A stretch of DNA of 16,680 nucleotides from Armatimonadaceae bacterium. GTDB taxonomy: Bacteria > Armatimonadota > Armatimonadia > Armatimonadales > Armatimonadaceae. The notes beneath the pieces are model-generated. The model searched no databases. It saw only the letters and a list, made by a program, of their open reading frames with translations, and was not told the origin of the DNA. The position numbers were made by a program, and so were the translations under genes. The stretch is taken from positions 1 through 16,680 of the forward strand of contig JAUJNC010000103.1 in the NCBI GenBank assembly GCA_030446525.1, read 5' to 3'. Positions 5,541 through 15,572 of the stretch are shown piece by piece (positions within the stretch are counted from its first letter, which is position 1; each line of letters opens with the position of its first letter).

Positions 5541-7715
5541 TCACTCGCTTATGCTCAGGTTGTCCACGTAGGCGCGCAAGTCGCGGTCGGCCTCGGCGGC
5601 CTCTTTGCGCAGGCGGCCGGCTTCCTGGCGCAGGTTCTGGATGCGGGTCTCCTGCCGGTCGAGCTCGCCGACGTAGCGCTTGTACAGAGCGGAGGCTTTG
5701 TCCAGGGCGACCATGTTCTTCCGGATGCGGTCCTGGTCCTTGCCGATCGCCTCGATCTCGCCCTCCCGGCTGGCGGCCAGTTGTTCCCGCTCCTGCACGC
5801 GCCGCCGGCGCTGGACCACCTCCTGCAGCGCCTCGCGCAGGCGGGGCGCGATGTCCTTGCGATTGGCGAAGAACGCGAGGGCGTTCAGATCCCCGTCCAG
5901 GATGGCGATCGTCTGCGACAGGGGCCGCTCCACGGCGACCTTCAGCGTCTGGGACGTGCCCGGGGGCACGGCGACCGCGAAACGATAGTAGTTTGCCGCC
6001 CGCTCCGCGGCAGCGGCCGGAGCAACGAGCTTGTATTCGGATCGGAACGGGTGCTCGACCAGCACGGTCCGCGCCTTGTCCGCCCTGGATTTCAGCGTGT
6101 ACGTCGTTTCCAGGCGCTCGCGGCGGCTCACGGTCAGCACGCCCCGCCGCAGGCTGAGCGACGTTTCGGTCGTGGACGCGGCCGGGCCCTGCCGCTCGCC
6201 TTCGACGGACAGATCCACGGCGTAGGAGACGAGCCGCGAGTCGCCGGGCGGGATGTCCTCCATCCTGGCGTCGCCGGCGTACACGCCGTCGTCGAACAGG
6301 GTCACGGGGCCGCCCTTGAGGTGCAGCGTGGTCGTGTTCTTGACCCGCACCGCGTTCAGGGGGAAGCGCGGGCCGGTGTCGGCGTTGTAGAGCGAGACCT
6401 TCTCGCCGTCGATGTCCTGGGCGATCACGGGGATCATCGCCGCCTGCTGGCGCGGCAGCGTCACGGGCGTCGTGATGTTGTACTGGAACAGCTCGCCCGC
6501 GCTCTGCCCCTCGGCCTGCGCCGCCACCGATCCGCGAACGAGACCAGAGCTTTGGAATCTGTTAAGGGCCGCGCCGCCGCCGGATCCGGCCGCTATTCCT
6601 TCGCTCCCCGCGGATCCGGCGGCGGCGGCTGGCGCGGACTGTGGCCGAGCGACCTCGGCGGTATCGGGTTGCGTGCCGTCCCGTGCGCCTTTTGCCCTTT
6701 CCTGCTGCACTCGTGCCGGCGCGTCCCTAATCTCCTCATCCAGGTTGCCGCCGTGGGTCTGGGGGTAGGGCGAGGCGACGACGTCGGGCGGGACGACCGG
6801 GCGCGGCAGATACAGGGGCTGATACAGGTCCTGGATGAACGAAACGGGGCGTCCCGATACCAGGGACAGCCGCACCCTCTGCCAGTCGTCGTCCGTGGTG
6901 TTCTCCACCAGGGCCCAGCCCTGGATGTACGGCCGGTCCGGTTTGGCGGCCGGTCCGTCCGGCTTGCCGGAGTTGGCGGCGCCGTTCGTGCCGCCCAGGA
7001 GCAGGCGGTAGCTCATCTTCCACAGCGGGGCCTCCATGACGTAGCCGACGCGCACCTGCCGCCTGCCGGCCCCGTCGAAGCGCAGCATCACCTGCCGCCG
7101 CTGGTCATCGGAGCCGGACGCGAGGATGCCCAGCGCCTCGCGGAACTCGCGGTCCAGCCGCGCGTCGAGCAGGCGGATCGCCCTCACCTCGTCCAGCCGG
7201 ACGGATTGAAGGCCGCGCTCGCCGAGCACGGTCAGGATCTCGGTGGTCACGCTTTCGCCGTCCTTGATCTTCTCCTGCCGCTGCTCGACCCCGACGATCT
7301 GCCCGGTCAGCGTCTCGCGCCCCGTGGCCTCGACTGTCACCCGCGCGCCGCGCAGCCGGTTCAAAAGCTCCGCGCGGCCCAACGGCTGGGTCACGTCGAC
7401 GGCGAACGACTGCAGCGTGCGCCCGATCGGCTCACGCGCCCCATAGGTGACGGGCTGCACCTGCCCCTTCTCGTCCAGCAGCACCATCGACTTGAGGATG
7501 TCGTTGATCTGCGCGGTGCGGAACTGGAGCGGCACGGCGGCGCTGCCGTCCACCGCCCCCCCACGCTCGATGTAGGAAACGCCGCTGGTGAACAGCACCA
7601 CCTCCCGCACGGGGAGCGGGCTGGGCGGGGCGGCAGGGTTCTGGGAAAAGGCGGCGGATGATGGCAACGCCAGCAGCAGCGCGGCGGCTAAGCGAAGGCG
7701 GAATCGTATCTTCAT
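5541..7715 (-). CDS. Large exported DUF4139-family protein
   Basis: 724 residues. ATG 7715 is chosen because it opens a clear signal peptide (MKIRFRLRLAAALLLALPSSA, cut near residue 23) and has GGAGG nine bases upstream; the longer open frame to 8231 is a shadow. The mature N-terminal part (about 35-230) holds VREVVLFTSGVSYIERGG and VMEAPLWKMSYRLLL, typical of DUF4139 proteins. A low-complexity Ala/Gly/Ser insert lies at about 350-405, then a beta-rich core (about 405-600, FQYNITTPVTLPRQQAAMIP, VEHPFRSEYKL). The end (about 620-715) is a long charged coiled coil rich in Arg, Glu and Gln. Function is unknown; a periplasmic or surface role follows from the signal peptide. It is divergent from the CoA-binding gene with 117 bases between. 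A possible minus -10 (TTATAC, 7755-7760) lacks a matching -35. Confidence 0.88.
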   Translation of the reverse strand: MKIRFRLRLAAALLLALPSSAAFSQNPAAPPSPLPVREVVLFTSGVSYIERGGAVDGSAAVPLQFRTAQINDILKSMVLLDEKGQVQPVTYGAREPIGRTLQSFAVDVTQPLGRAELLNRLRGARVTVEATGRETLTGQIVGVEQRQEKIKDGESVTTEILTVLGERGLQSVRLDEVRAIRLLDARLDREFREALGILASGSDDQRRQVMLRFDGAGRRQVRVGYVMEAPLWKMSYRLLLGGTNGAANSGKPDGPAAKPDRPYIQGWALVENTTDDDWQRVRLSLVSGRPVSFIQDLYQPLYLPRPVVPPDVVASPYPQTHGGNLDEEIRDAPARVQQERAKGARDGTQPDTAEVARPQSAPAAAAGSAGSEGIAAGSGGGAALNRFQSSGLVRGSVAAQAEGQSAGELFQYNITTPVTLPRQQAAMIPVIAQDIDGEKVSLYNADTGPRFPLNAVRVKNTTTLHLKGGPVTLFDDGVYAGDARMEDIPPGDSRLVSYAVDLSVEGERQGPAASTTETSLSLRRGVLTVSRRERLETTYTLKSRADKARTVLVEHPFRSEYKLVAPAAAAERAANYYRFAVAVPPGTSQTLKVAVERPLSQTIAILDGDLNALAFFANRKDIAPRLREALQEVVQRRRRVQEREQLAASREGEIEAIGKDQDRIRKNMVALDKASALYKRYVGELDRQETRIQNLRQEAGRLRKEAAEADRDLRAYVDNLSISE

Positions 7716-7777
7716 GGCGCGTGTCCTCCAGGGGAAGTGCAAAGGTTCCTTACCGTATAAGACACCACTGCCTGCTT

Positions 7778-7806
7778 TCCCTTCATCACAAGCGTGCGGG
7801 TATACT
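7778..7806 (+). promoter_or_regulatory. Candidate promoter of the CoA-binding protein gene
   Basis: TATACT at 7801-7806 is a near-consensus -10, 26 bases before the ATG at 7833. The hexamer 17 bases upstream is TCCCTT (7778-7783), a poor -35. The assignment rests mainly on the -10 and its distance to the gene. Confidence 0.45.
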
Positions 7807-7832
7807 GAATACGTCCCGGAGGAGAACAACAG

Positions 7833-8243
7833 ATGGCAACCAGGAACGAGAACATTGAGGCGATGCTGGCGGCGAAGACGTTTGCCGTCGTGGGGGCGTC
7901 CACCAACCAGGAGAAGTACGGTTACCTGGTCTACAAGTCGCTCAAGAACTTCGGCAAGACGGCCTACCCCGTCAACCCACGCGCCAAGGAGATCGACGGC
8001 GATCCGAGCTACGCATCGGTGGCCGACCTGCCCGAGACGCCGGAGGTGGTCATATCCGTCGTACCCCCGGCCATCACGGAGGACCTGGTGGGTCAGCTTG
8101 CGGACCGGGGCATCAAGAACCTGTGGATGCAGCCGGGGGCCGAATCGAACGCCGCCATCCAGGGCGCCGAGAAGGCCGGCATCGCCACCGTCCACTCCGG
8201 CCCATGCATCATGGTCGGCCTGCGCACGCACGCACGGCGGTAG
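7833..8243 (+). CDS. CoA-binding protein, YccU family
   Basis: 136 residues, the normal length for this single-domain family (COG1832). ATG 7833 follows GGAGGAG by about eight bases. The Rossmann nucleotide-binding loop VVGASTNQEKYG (about 19-30) is followed by SLKNFGKTAYPVNP, VVISVVPPA, LWMQPGAESNAA and the closing HSGPCIMV, all typical. The fold is that of the CoA-binding domain of succinyl-CoA synthetase alpha, without the catalytic parts, and the cellular role of the family is not established. It is a cytoplasmic protein transcribed away from the DUF4139 gene. The gene is intact and is the last clean one before the frame-disrupted zone that starts about 50 bases later. Confidence 0.93.
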   Translation: MATRNENIEAMLAAKTFAVVGASTNQEKYGYLVYKSLKNFGKTAYPVNPRAKEIDGDPSYASVADLPETPEVVISVVPPAITEDLVGQLADRGIKNLWMQPGAESNAAIQGAEKAGIATVHSGPCIMVGLRTHARR

Positions 8244-8273
8244 GGGCCTTTCTATTCCCTCAGGAGGAAGCGG

Positions 8274-8780
8274 ATGCGCACGTGGATGGTGCGTTTGTGC
8301 AGTCTTGTTTGCTTTTGCTACGATGCTTACCGGATGCGGCGGTGGGGACAGGCCGGGAACCTACGCCGACCACGGTGACGAGCACCAGGCAGTATCAGTC
8401 GCTGCAGTTTACTCTCGCGACCAGAACCGCCTTCCGGCGCGGTGAAACGGTCCCGCTGACGTTTACAGTCAAGAACGTGGGGGCGCAAACGGTGACGACC
8501 TTGCTTGGTCCGCTGGAGGCGGACGCCCAGGTGAATCAGGGAGAGCGGCGGATATGGCGCTGGTCCGGACGACAAGGCGTTCCCGGCCGTCGTTTATGAT
8601 CTGTCGCTCGCGGGCGAGTCAAAACGTATCCGCTGGACTGGGATCAGAAGACGGCCGGGAACGCGGTACCTTCCGGCATCTACGCGCTCAAGGTGGTTCA
8701 ACACCGGGCGCATCGACGGCGTTCCCGTTTCACCGCAGGAGGACCTTGCCGCCGAACCGATCGACGTGTTGATTCGGTAG
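8274..8780 (+). pseudogene. BsuPI-like lipoprotein gene with five apparent frame changes
   Basis: AGGAGG (8262-8267) precedes ATG 8274. Reading across frames gives MRTWMVR, then CAVLFAFATMLTGCGGG (lipobox LTGC, Cys codon 8335-8337), then REPTPTTVTSTRQYQSLQF, FRRGETVPLTFTVKNVG and GERRIWRWS, then DDKAFPAVVYDLSLAGES, KTYPLDWDQKTAG with PSGIYALKVV, and NTGRIDGVPVSP up to TAG 8778. This matches the pattern of intracellular proteinase inhibitor BsuPI domains, here with a lipoprotein signal. Frame changes fall near 8295, 8357, 8566, 8622 (an AAAA run) and 8696. There is no premature stop when the frames are joined, and the total length of about 168 residues is plausible. I read it as a real lipoprotein gene whose consensus is faulty, or a very recent pseudogene. 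Confidence 0.75.
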
Positions 8781-8790
8781 CTGCTCTCGG

Positions 8791-9172
8791 CTACTCGCTC
8801 TTCAGCTTGATCTCATTGATTACCGTCCTGTCTTCTGTGAGCGTGTCGCGCGCGATCCGGCCGGCCAGTTCCTTCTGCGCCCGCGTCCACCGTCCCGCGC
8901 AGCTTCACCCCACCCTCGTTCGGATCCACGCGAATCGTTTTCGGCAGCCTCTCGTTTGCCTTTAGTGCGGCAGTACTACGCGTCTTCATGTCCAGTTTAC
9001 TCATGTGCGGCCGCGCCTTTGCGTTCCGCACGCTTTGCCTCACGCTGAATGACATCGACATTTCTCTCGGCGTCTTCGCGGGCGCTTCGATGGTTTGCTG
9101 TGAGCACCCGCTCAGGGCGAGGGAGAGAGCCGCTAGACTGACGATAAGTGTCTTGGTTGATTTTGCTTTCAT
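8791..9172 (-). pseudogene. BON-domain lipoprotein gene with one frame change
   Basis: ATG 9172 has GAAGGAA close upstream. The N-terminus is a lipoprotein signal, KTLIVSLAALSLALSGC, with the modified Cys at residue 23. A spacer follows, then a BON domain beginning near TAALKANERLPKTIRV and EGGVKLRGTVDA. At about 8886-8893, in a GGG-containing stretch, the frame changes. The continuation in the new frame is AQKELAGRIARDTL, then TVINEIKLKSE, which completes the domain and ends at TAG 8791, only ten bases from the stop of the convergent lipoprotein gene. BON domains bind lipid or membrane surfaces in envelope proteins such as OsmY. Without correction the frame ends early in an Arg-rich nonsense tail. 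Confidence 0.75.
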
Positions 9173-9248
9173 TGCCGTTCCTTCACCCTGATCATTCCCG
9201 CGGGCGAGTAGCCACTAACCCACGAGCCTGCCAGAGCGGGCCTGCCAT

Positions 9249-9279
9249 CTACCTCCCGGTCTGGCGGCGCAGGAGGTAG
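9249..9279. repeat. Inverted repeat upstream of the antitoxin promoter
   Basis: CTACCTCC (9249-9256) and GGAGGTAG (9272-9279) form an 8-bp perfect inverted repeat around 15 bases. It lies about 40 bases before the putative antitoxin -10. It could be part of an autoregulatory operator or just a weak hairpin. Confidence 0.3.
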
Positions 9280-9317
9280 CAGAAGAGGCGCCGAGGAGGG
9301 CAGTGACGAGGCCAATA

Positions 9318-9326
9318 TGCTACAAT
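9318..9326 (+). promoter_or_regulatory. Extended -10 promoter of the toxin-antitoxin pair
   Basis: TGCTACAAT is an extended -10 element (TG, one base, TACAAT at 9321-9326), 21 bases before ATG 9348. No -35 is evident at the usual distance, as tolerated for extended -10 promoters. A GGGAGG overlapping its end may serve as ribosome site. Confidence 0.5.
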
Positions 9327-9347
9327 GGGAGGCAGAGGCGAAGAGTC

Positions 9348-9767
9348 ATGAGTCATGTGCAGGGGCTGGAACTGTCAGAAGCGGAATACGCCGCGATAAT
9401 GAAAGCCGCCGAGGCGACCGGGAAAACCCCCACTGATTGGGCAACAAGCCGTCTGCGGAGGATCTCTCCGTTATCGAGAAAGAGCCAGCCCAAGGCGGAA
9501 TCCCGGAGGAGGTCTTCGTGCTGCTCGAAAAGGTCGCCCCGCGGATCGGCAAGACGATTGAGGAGCTTGTCGCCAAGTGGGTGATTGATCTTGCGCCCAA
9601 GCCACGCCCCGAGCTATCCGAGGAAGAGTATAGCGCCGCGGATGAACGCTTGCGGCGACAGATAGTAGATCTTGGCTACGCGACCGGTGCGGACAACGAG
9701 AGTATTGATGCCGACCTTGCGCGCGCGCGCGACAATCACGAGGCGGGAGGACCAGAAGGCAGCCTGA
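9348..9767 (+). pseudogene. Antitoxin-like gene, frame-disrupted, upstream of PIN toxin
   Basis: ATG 9348 opens MSHVQGLELSEAEYAAIM and continues with KAAEATGKTPTDWATSRL. Near 9443-9455 the frame changes to PSAEDLSVIEKEPAQGG, GKTIEELVAKWVIDLA and ELSEEEYSAADERLRR, then GYATGADNESIDADLARAR. A second change near 9750-9758 (GGG run) would give EDQKAA and a TGA at 9765 that overlaps the toxin ATG as TGATG. Without that change the frame fuses into the toxin start. The total is about 140 residues. It is called an antitoxin from its place directly before a PIN-domain gene and its charged helical character; I cannot name the DNA-binding family. Two similar segments (SEAEYAAIMKAAE and SEEEYSAADERLR) hint at an internal duplication. 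Confidence 0.6.
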
Positions 9768-10156
9768 TGCTCCTCGATACATCGGGGTTGCTTTGTTACC
9801 ACCACCAGGGCGAACCGCAACAGTGACGCTGTAACCCTCTTCGAAGCAGCGACGCTGAGTAACGCACAGCTACGTACTTGCGGAATTCGTGGCCCTTACG
9901 CAGGCGCGGGGCTGCTCGGCGGCCAGCACTCACCTTCCTTATTGATCTTCTAACGAATCCACGTGTGGAGGTGGTCTGGGTGACGGAGGAGCTACACCAG
10001 GCTGCAGTGGCGCTGCTGGAGGAGCGTTTTGGATAGACCTATTCCGCTATGCGATGCGGTTAGCTTCGTCCTGATGCGCCACAGCGCGGCATGATTGAGG
10101 CGCTCACCACAGACCATCACTTTGAGCAGGAAGGCTTACGGCGGCTCTTGACGTAA
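9767..10156 (+). pseudogene. vapC: PIN-domain toxin (VapC type), five apparent frame changes
   Basis: Joined across frames the gene reads MLLDTSGLLCYHHQGEPQ, SDAVTLFEAATLSNAQ, YVLAEFVALTQARG, PALTFLIDLLTNPRVEVVWV, EELHQAAVALLEERF, DRPIPLCDAVSFVLMRHS and GMIEALTTDHHFEQEGLRRLLT, ending at TAA 10154. That is about 130 residues, the usual VapC size. The four acidic positions of the PIN ribonuclease site are all present: D in LLDTSG, E in LAEF, D in CDAVSF and D in TTDHHF. Frame changes fall near 9815, 9868, 9908, 10029 and 10085. PIN toxins cleave RNA and are held inactive by the partner antitoxin. As printed the gene cannot make the protein; conserved residues in every piece suggest the true copy is intact or only recently broken. 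Confidence 0.75.
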
Positions 10157-10166
10157 GCCCGGCGCG

Positions 10167-10189
10167 AAAACAGGTGCAGCGCGCCTGTT
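10167..10189 (-). terminator. Possible terminator between vapC and tmk
   Basis: A 9-base stem with one wobble pair (10169-10177 with 10181-10189) and a three-base loop is followed on the minus strand by TTTTCG. It sits between two convergent stops, 107 bases after the tmk end. The T-run is short, so this is tentative. Confidence 0.35.
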
Positions 10190-10295
10190 CAGCAGACGCA
10201 GACGATGCGAGCAGGTCTGCCACACCTGCACCCTGTCTGGCTAGGATGTGCAACCTGACTTTGTGTCAGCGGCCCAACAAGCCCGGATCCACCGC

Positions 10296-12996
<2,701 letters not shown>

Positions 12997-13064
12997 GGAA
13001 AAGGGAAAACTCCTGGCGGCGATGCGGGCGTCCTGGTGTTCGAGGGCGCCGCGCGGGTGAATGA

Positions 13065-13094
13065 ATTGTACCAACAGGGGGTGAAAGGCGTCAA
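13065..13094 (-). promoter_or_regulatory. Sigma70-type promoter of glyS-tmk
   Basis: On the minus strand TTGACG (13089-13094), an 18-base spacer and TACAAT (13065-13070) preceded by TGG (extended -10) make the best promoter in the window. The predicted start near 13058 gives a leader of about 60 bases before ATG 12996. Confidence 0.82.
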
Positions 13095-13155
13095 GTTCGC
13101 TCGCCCTGGGCGGTGGCCGGCGAGGCGACGGGGGTCGGGGCTGGCAGAGATCGGT

Positions 13156-13161
13156 TATAAT
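13156..13161 (+). promoter_or_regulatory. -10 element giving a leaderless glycosyltransferase mRNA
   Basis: A perfect TATAAT ends seven bases before ATG 13169, so the expected transcription start falls on or within a base of the start codon. No Shine-Dalgarno sequence precedes the ATG. No clear -35 is visible in the GC-rich DNA upstream. Confidence 0.65.
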
Positions 13162-13168
13162 AAACGGC

Positions 13169-13912
13169 ATGAGTGAGACAGCACGAAATTCGGTAGATCT
13201 TCTGGGCATGCGCGTCGACCGCGTGGACATGGACGGCGCGATCGCCCTCGTGAAGCGATTCATCGCGCAAGGCACGCCGCACCATATCGTGACGGCGGAC
13301 GCCTCGATGGTGGTGACGGCGGTGCAGGACCCGGAGTTCGCCGCCATCGTGGCCTGTGCCGATCTGGTGACGCCGGACGGGGCGGGCATCTTGTGGGCCA
13401 CGCGGCGGATGGGCACCCCGGTGCGCGCCAAGGTGAGCGGGATCGATCTGGCCGCGCGGTGCTGCGCCCTGTCGGCGAAAGAGGGGTGGCGCGTTTTCTT
13501 CTTCGGCGCCGCGCCCGGCGTCGCCGAAGAGGCCGCCGCACGCATCCGGGCCCGCCACCCCGGCGCGAACATCGTCGGCTTCCGCGACGGCTTCTTCAAG
13601 CCGGAGGAGGAGGCCCAGGTGGTCGCCGAAATCCGCGAGGCGCGTCCCGACATCCTTCTGGTGGCGCTCGGCATCCCCAAGCAGGAGAAGTTCATCAGCA
13701 GGCACAAGGCGGCGCTCGGCGTGCCCGTCTGCATCGGGGTCGGCGGTACCCTCGACGTCTTCTCCGGGGCGGTGCGCCGCGCCCCGGTGTGGATGCAGAA
13801 CAGCGGCCTGGAATGGGCGTACCGCCTCGCCTCCAACCCCAAAAAGATCAGCAAGGTCGCCCTGCTGCCCCGCTTCGTCCTGATGACCCTGCGCGCGGCA
13901 AGGAGCGGTTAG
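13169..13912 (+). CDS. WecG/TagA/CpsF family glycosyltransferase (GT26)
   Basis: 247 residues. The family adds a sugar, often N-acetylmannosamine or its uronic acid, to an undecaprenyl-linked intermediate at the inner face of the membrane during surface glycan assembly. Family signatures run in order: HHIVTADASMVV (about 38-49), ADLVTPDGAGILWATRRMG (64-82, with D70 matching the Asp proposed as catalytic base in T. italicus TagA), FFFGAAPGV, LLVALGIPKQEKFI (163-176), GVGGTLDVFSG (190-200) and RAPVWMQNSGLEWAYRL (204-220). The C-terminal appendage, about 27 residues, is basic and may touch the membrane. ATG 13169 is taken with a leaderless start (see the -10 at 13156). It is followed after five bases by the beta-helix gene. 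Donor and acceptor cannot be told from sequence. Confidence 0.93.
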   Translation: MSETARNSVDLLGMRVDRVDMDGAIALVKRFIAQGTPHHIVTADASMVVTAVQDPEFAAIVACADLVTPDGAGILWATRRMGTPVRAKVSGIDLAARCCALSAKEGWRVFFFGAAPGVAEEAAARIRARHPGANIVGFRDGFFKPEEEAQVVAEIREARPDILLVALGIPKQEKFISRHKAALGVPVCIGVGGTLDVFSGAVRRAPVWMQNSGLEWAYRLASNPKKISKVALLPRFVLMTLRAARSG

Positions 13913-13917
13913 GTACG

Positions 13918-15570
13918 ATGCTGTCCCTTCTGGCGGTCACGCTGATGTACGATCATCCGCGCCCCACAACGGCGGCGACGTTCCGCTGTGTGGGCATCGT
14001 CGCGCCTTTCCCCCCCGCCGGCGCGGAGAACGGCGCACCCGCGGGGCGCCCGACCCCGCGCTACCGGAAACAGGGCGAGGCCGCCTGGAACGTGGGACAC
14101 CCGCTCTGCGCCGCCGGCGCAGAGCGCCAGTTCCGCGGGAGCCTGGTGGACCTGCAGCCGGGCACGGTCTACGAGATCGAGCTGCAGTACCCGGGCGCGC
14201 AATCCCCGGCGAAGGAAACCTCCCCCGACCCCTCCGCACCGGAGGGGCGGTCGAATGCCCGGCTGGTCGTAAGCACCCGCGCCGAGCCGGCGCCGGCGGC
14301 GACCGGGGAGGAGCTTTACGTCGCCCCGGACGGGGACGATGCCAACCCGGGCACCAAAGAGCGTCCGTTCCGCACGATCCAGAATGGGGCCGATCAGGCG
14401 CGCCCCGGCGACGTGGTCCGGATCCGGGCGGGGACCTATCCCGAGCAGGTCTCGATCAAACGCTCGGGAGTCCCGGGCAGGTACATCACCTTCAAGAACG
14501 AGGGTGACGGCAAGGTCGTGGTGGACGGGGCGCGAACCAGAGATCATAACGTCGCACTTGCCGGGAACGATTACGTGCGCATCCAGGGGCTCACCCTGAA
14601 AGACGCGAAGCGGTCGGCGGTGTACGTCGGCGAGGGTTCGGACCATGTCCTGGTCGAAGACAACGTCATCCTCGACCCGGGCTCCGAGTACTTCGACTCG
14701 GGGGTGGAGGTGACGTCGGGCTGCGCGGGCGCCGTCGTGCGGAGGAACCGGATCCTCTTCGAGCGCGGAACGTACACGGGCGGCAGGATGGGCATCTCCC
14801 TGCGGAAAACGAACGGCGGGCACGTCGTCTGCCAGAACGTGATCCAGGGGAACGGCCTGATCAAGGACGGGGTCGGTGGCGAATCCAACTTCGAGATAAA
14901 CGGCGGGCCGTTCCGTGACTCCGACATCTACGAGAACACCATCTCCGGGTGCCAGGACGACGGCATCGAGGCCGAAGGCGGCAACATCAACGTCCGCATC
15001 TGGGGCAACCGGATCCGCGACTGTCTCGTCGGCCTGGCCGTGGCCCCGGTGATCAAGGGCCCTTGTTACGTGTGGCGCAACGTCCTCACCGGCAACGGGT
15101 CGGCTTTCAAGCTGGGTGAGGGGGACCGGAAAGGGCACGGCGCCCTCTTCCTGTACCACAACACGGTCTACAGCGCGCGCGCGCGAAGCGCGGGGTATGC
15201 CGGGGCCGGCGGGCAGGGGCTTTTCCAGAACGTCCGCGCCCGGAACAACCTCCTCACGGTCAACGGCAACCTCTTCTACGACAACCGGAAGGAGCGGTCC
15301 AACTCGTACGATTACGACCTGCTCCACGGCCTGGATCCGGAGCGGTTTATGTACTGGGGCAAGAACAACAAGATCGGGCTTGTGGAGGCGCAGGCGCTCG
15401 GCTTTTGGCGGCATGCCGTGACCGGGGACCCGCACCTGGCCCGTCCGGATGCGGGGGACTACGCCCTGCGGGAGGACAGCCCCGCCATCGACCGCGGCGA
15501 GAAGATCCCCGGCTTCAACGACGACTTCAAAGGGAAGGCGCCCGACATCGGGGCGTTCGAGCGGCAGTAG
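13918..15570 (+). CDS. Right-handed beta-helix protein with N-terminal FN3-like domain
   Basis: 550 residues. ATG 13918 lies five bases after the glycosyltransferase stop; AGGAG inside that gene's end (13901-13905) is 12 bases away. Residues about 16-121 form an Ig/fibronectin-like domain (YRKQGEAAWNVGHPL, FRGSLVDLQPGTVYEIEL). Residues about 130-200 are a DUF1565-type start of a parallel beta-helix (ELYVAPDGDDANPGT, PFRTIQNGADQARPGDVVRI). Coils with repeated Asn/Val/Ile ladders follow (VLVEDNVILDPG, VVRRNRILFE, DSDIYENTISGC, RIWGNRIRDC). The tail SPAIDRGEKIPGF, APDIGAFER is typical of exported beta-helix proteins. The fold is used by polysaccharide lyases and epimerases, so a glycan substrate is likely but unproven. 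The signal peptide is weak: MLSLLAVTLM lacks a basic start, which leaves the location open. Confidence 0.88.
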   Translation: MLSLLAVTLMYDHPRPTTAATFRCVGIVAPFPPAGAENGAPAGRPTPRYRKQGEAAWNVGHPLCAAGAERQFRGSLVDLQPGTVYEIELQYPGAQSPAKETSPDPSAPEGRSNARLVVSTRAEPAPAATGEELYVAPDGDDANPGTKERPFRTIQNGADQARPGDVVRIRAGTYPEQVSIKRSGVPGRYITFKNEGDGKVVVDGARTRDHNVALAGNDYVRIQGLTLKDAKRSAVYVGEGSDHVLVEDNVILDPGSEYFDSGVEVTSGCAGAVVRRNRILFERGTYTGGRMGISLRKTNGGHVVCQNVIQGNGLIKDGVGGESNFEINGGPFRDSDIYENTISGCQDDGIEAEGGNINVRIWGNRIRDCLVGLAVAPVIKGPCYVWRNVLTGNGSAFKLGEGDRKGHGALFLYHNTVYSARARSAGYAGAGGQGLFQNVRARNNLLTVNGNLFYDNRKERSNSYDYDLLHGLDPERFMYWGKNNKIGLVEAQALGFWRHAVTGDPHLARPDAGDYALREDSPAIDRGEKIPGFNDDFKGKAPDIGAFERQ

Positions 15571-15572
15571 CC

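Noticed and set aside
5490..7661. 723-codon plus-strand open frame opposite the DUF4139 gene
   Set aside because: Shadow of the high-GC coding strand, with no family motifs and no ribosome site.
9720..9731. Run of alternating GC bases as Z-DNA or a special site
   Set aside because: Short and inside coding sequence of a GC-rich genome, where such runs are expected.
9437..9826. Antitoxin-toxin fusion protein
   Set aside because: The apparent fusion arises from a missing stop at a GGG run; shifting the frame there gives a normal TGA overlapping the toxin ATG.
12997..13854. Upstream extension of the glyS frame on the minus strand
   Set aside because: The GlyS family begins at MPSFLLEVG; the extension is the antisense of the divergent gene and crosses the glyS promoter.
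13393..13917. Long upstream extension of the beta-helix reading frame
   Set aside because: It overlaps the glycosyltransferase gene in another frame, is Arg/Gly/Pro-rich nonsense and has no start signal; ATG 13918 fits the operon spacing.
13909..15435. 508-codon minus-strand open frame opposite the beta-helix gene
   Set aside because: Composition is typical of an antisense shadow; the plus-strand protein has clear domains.
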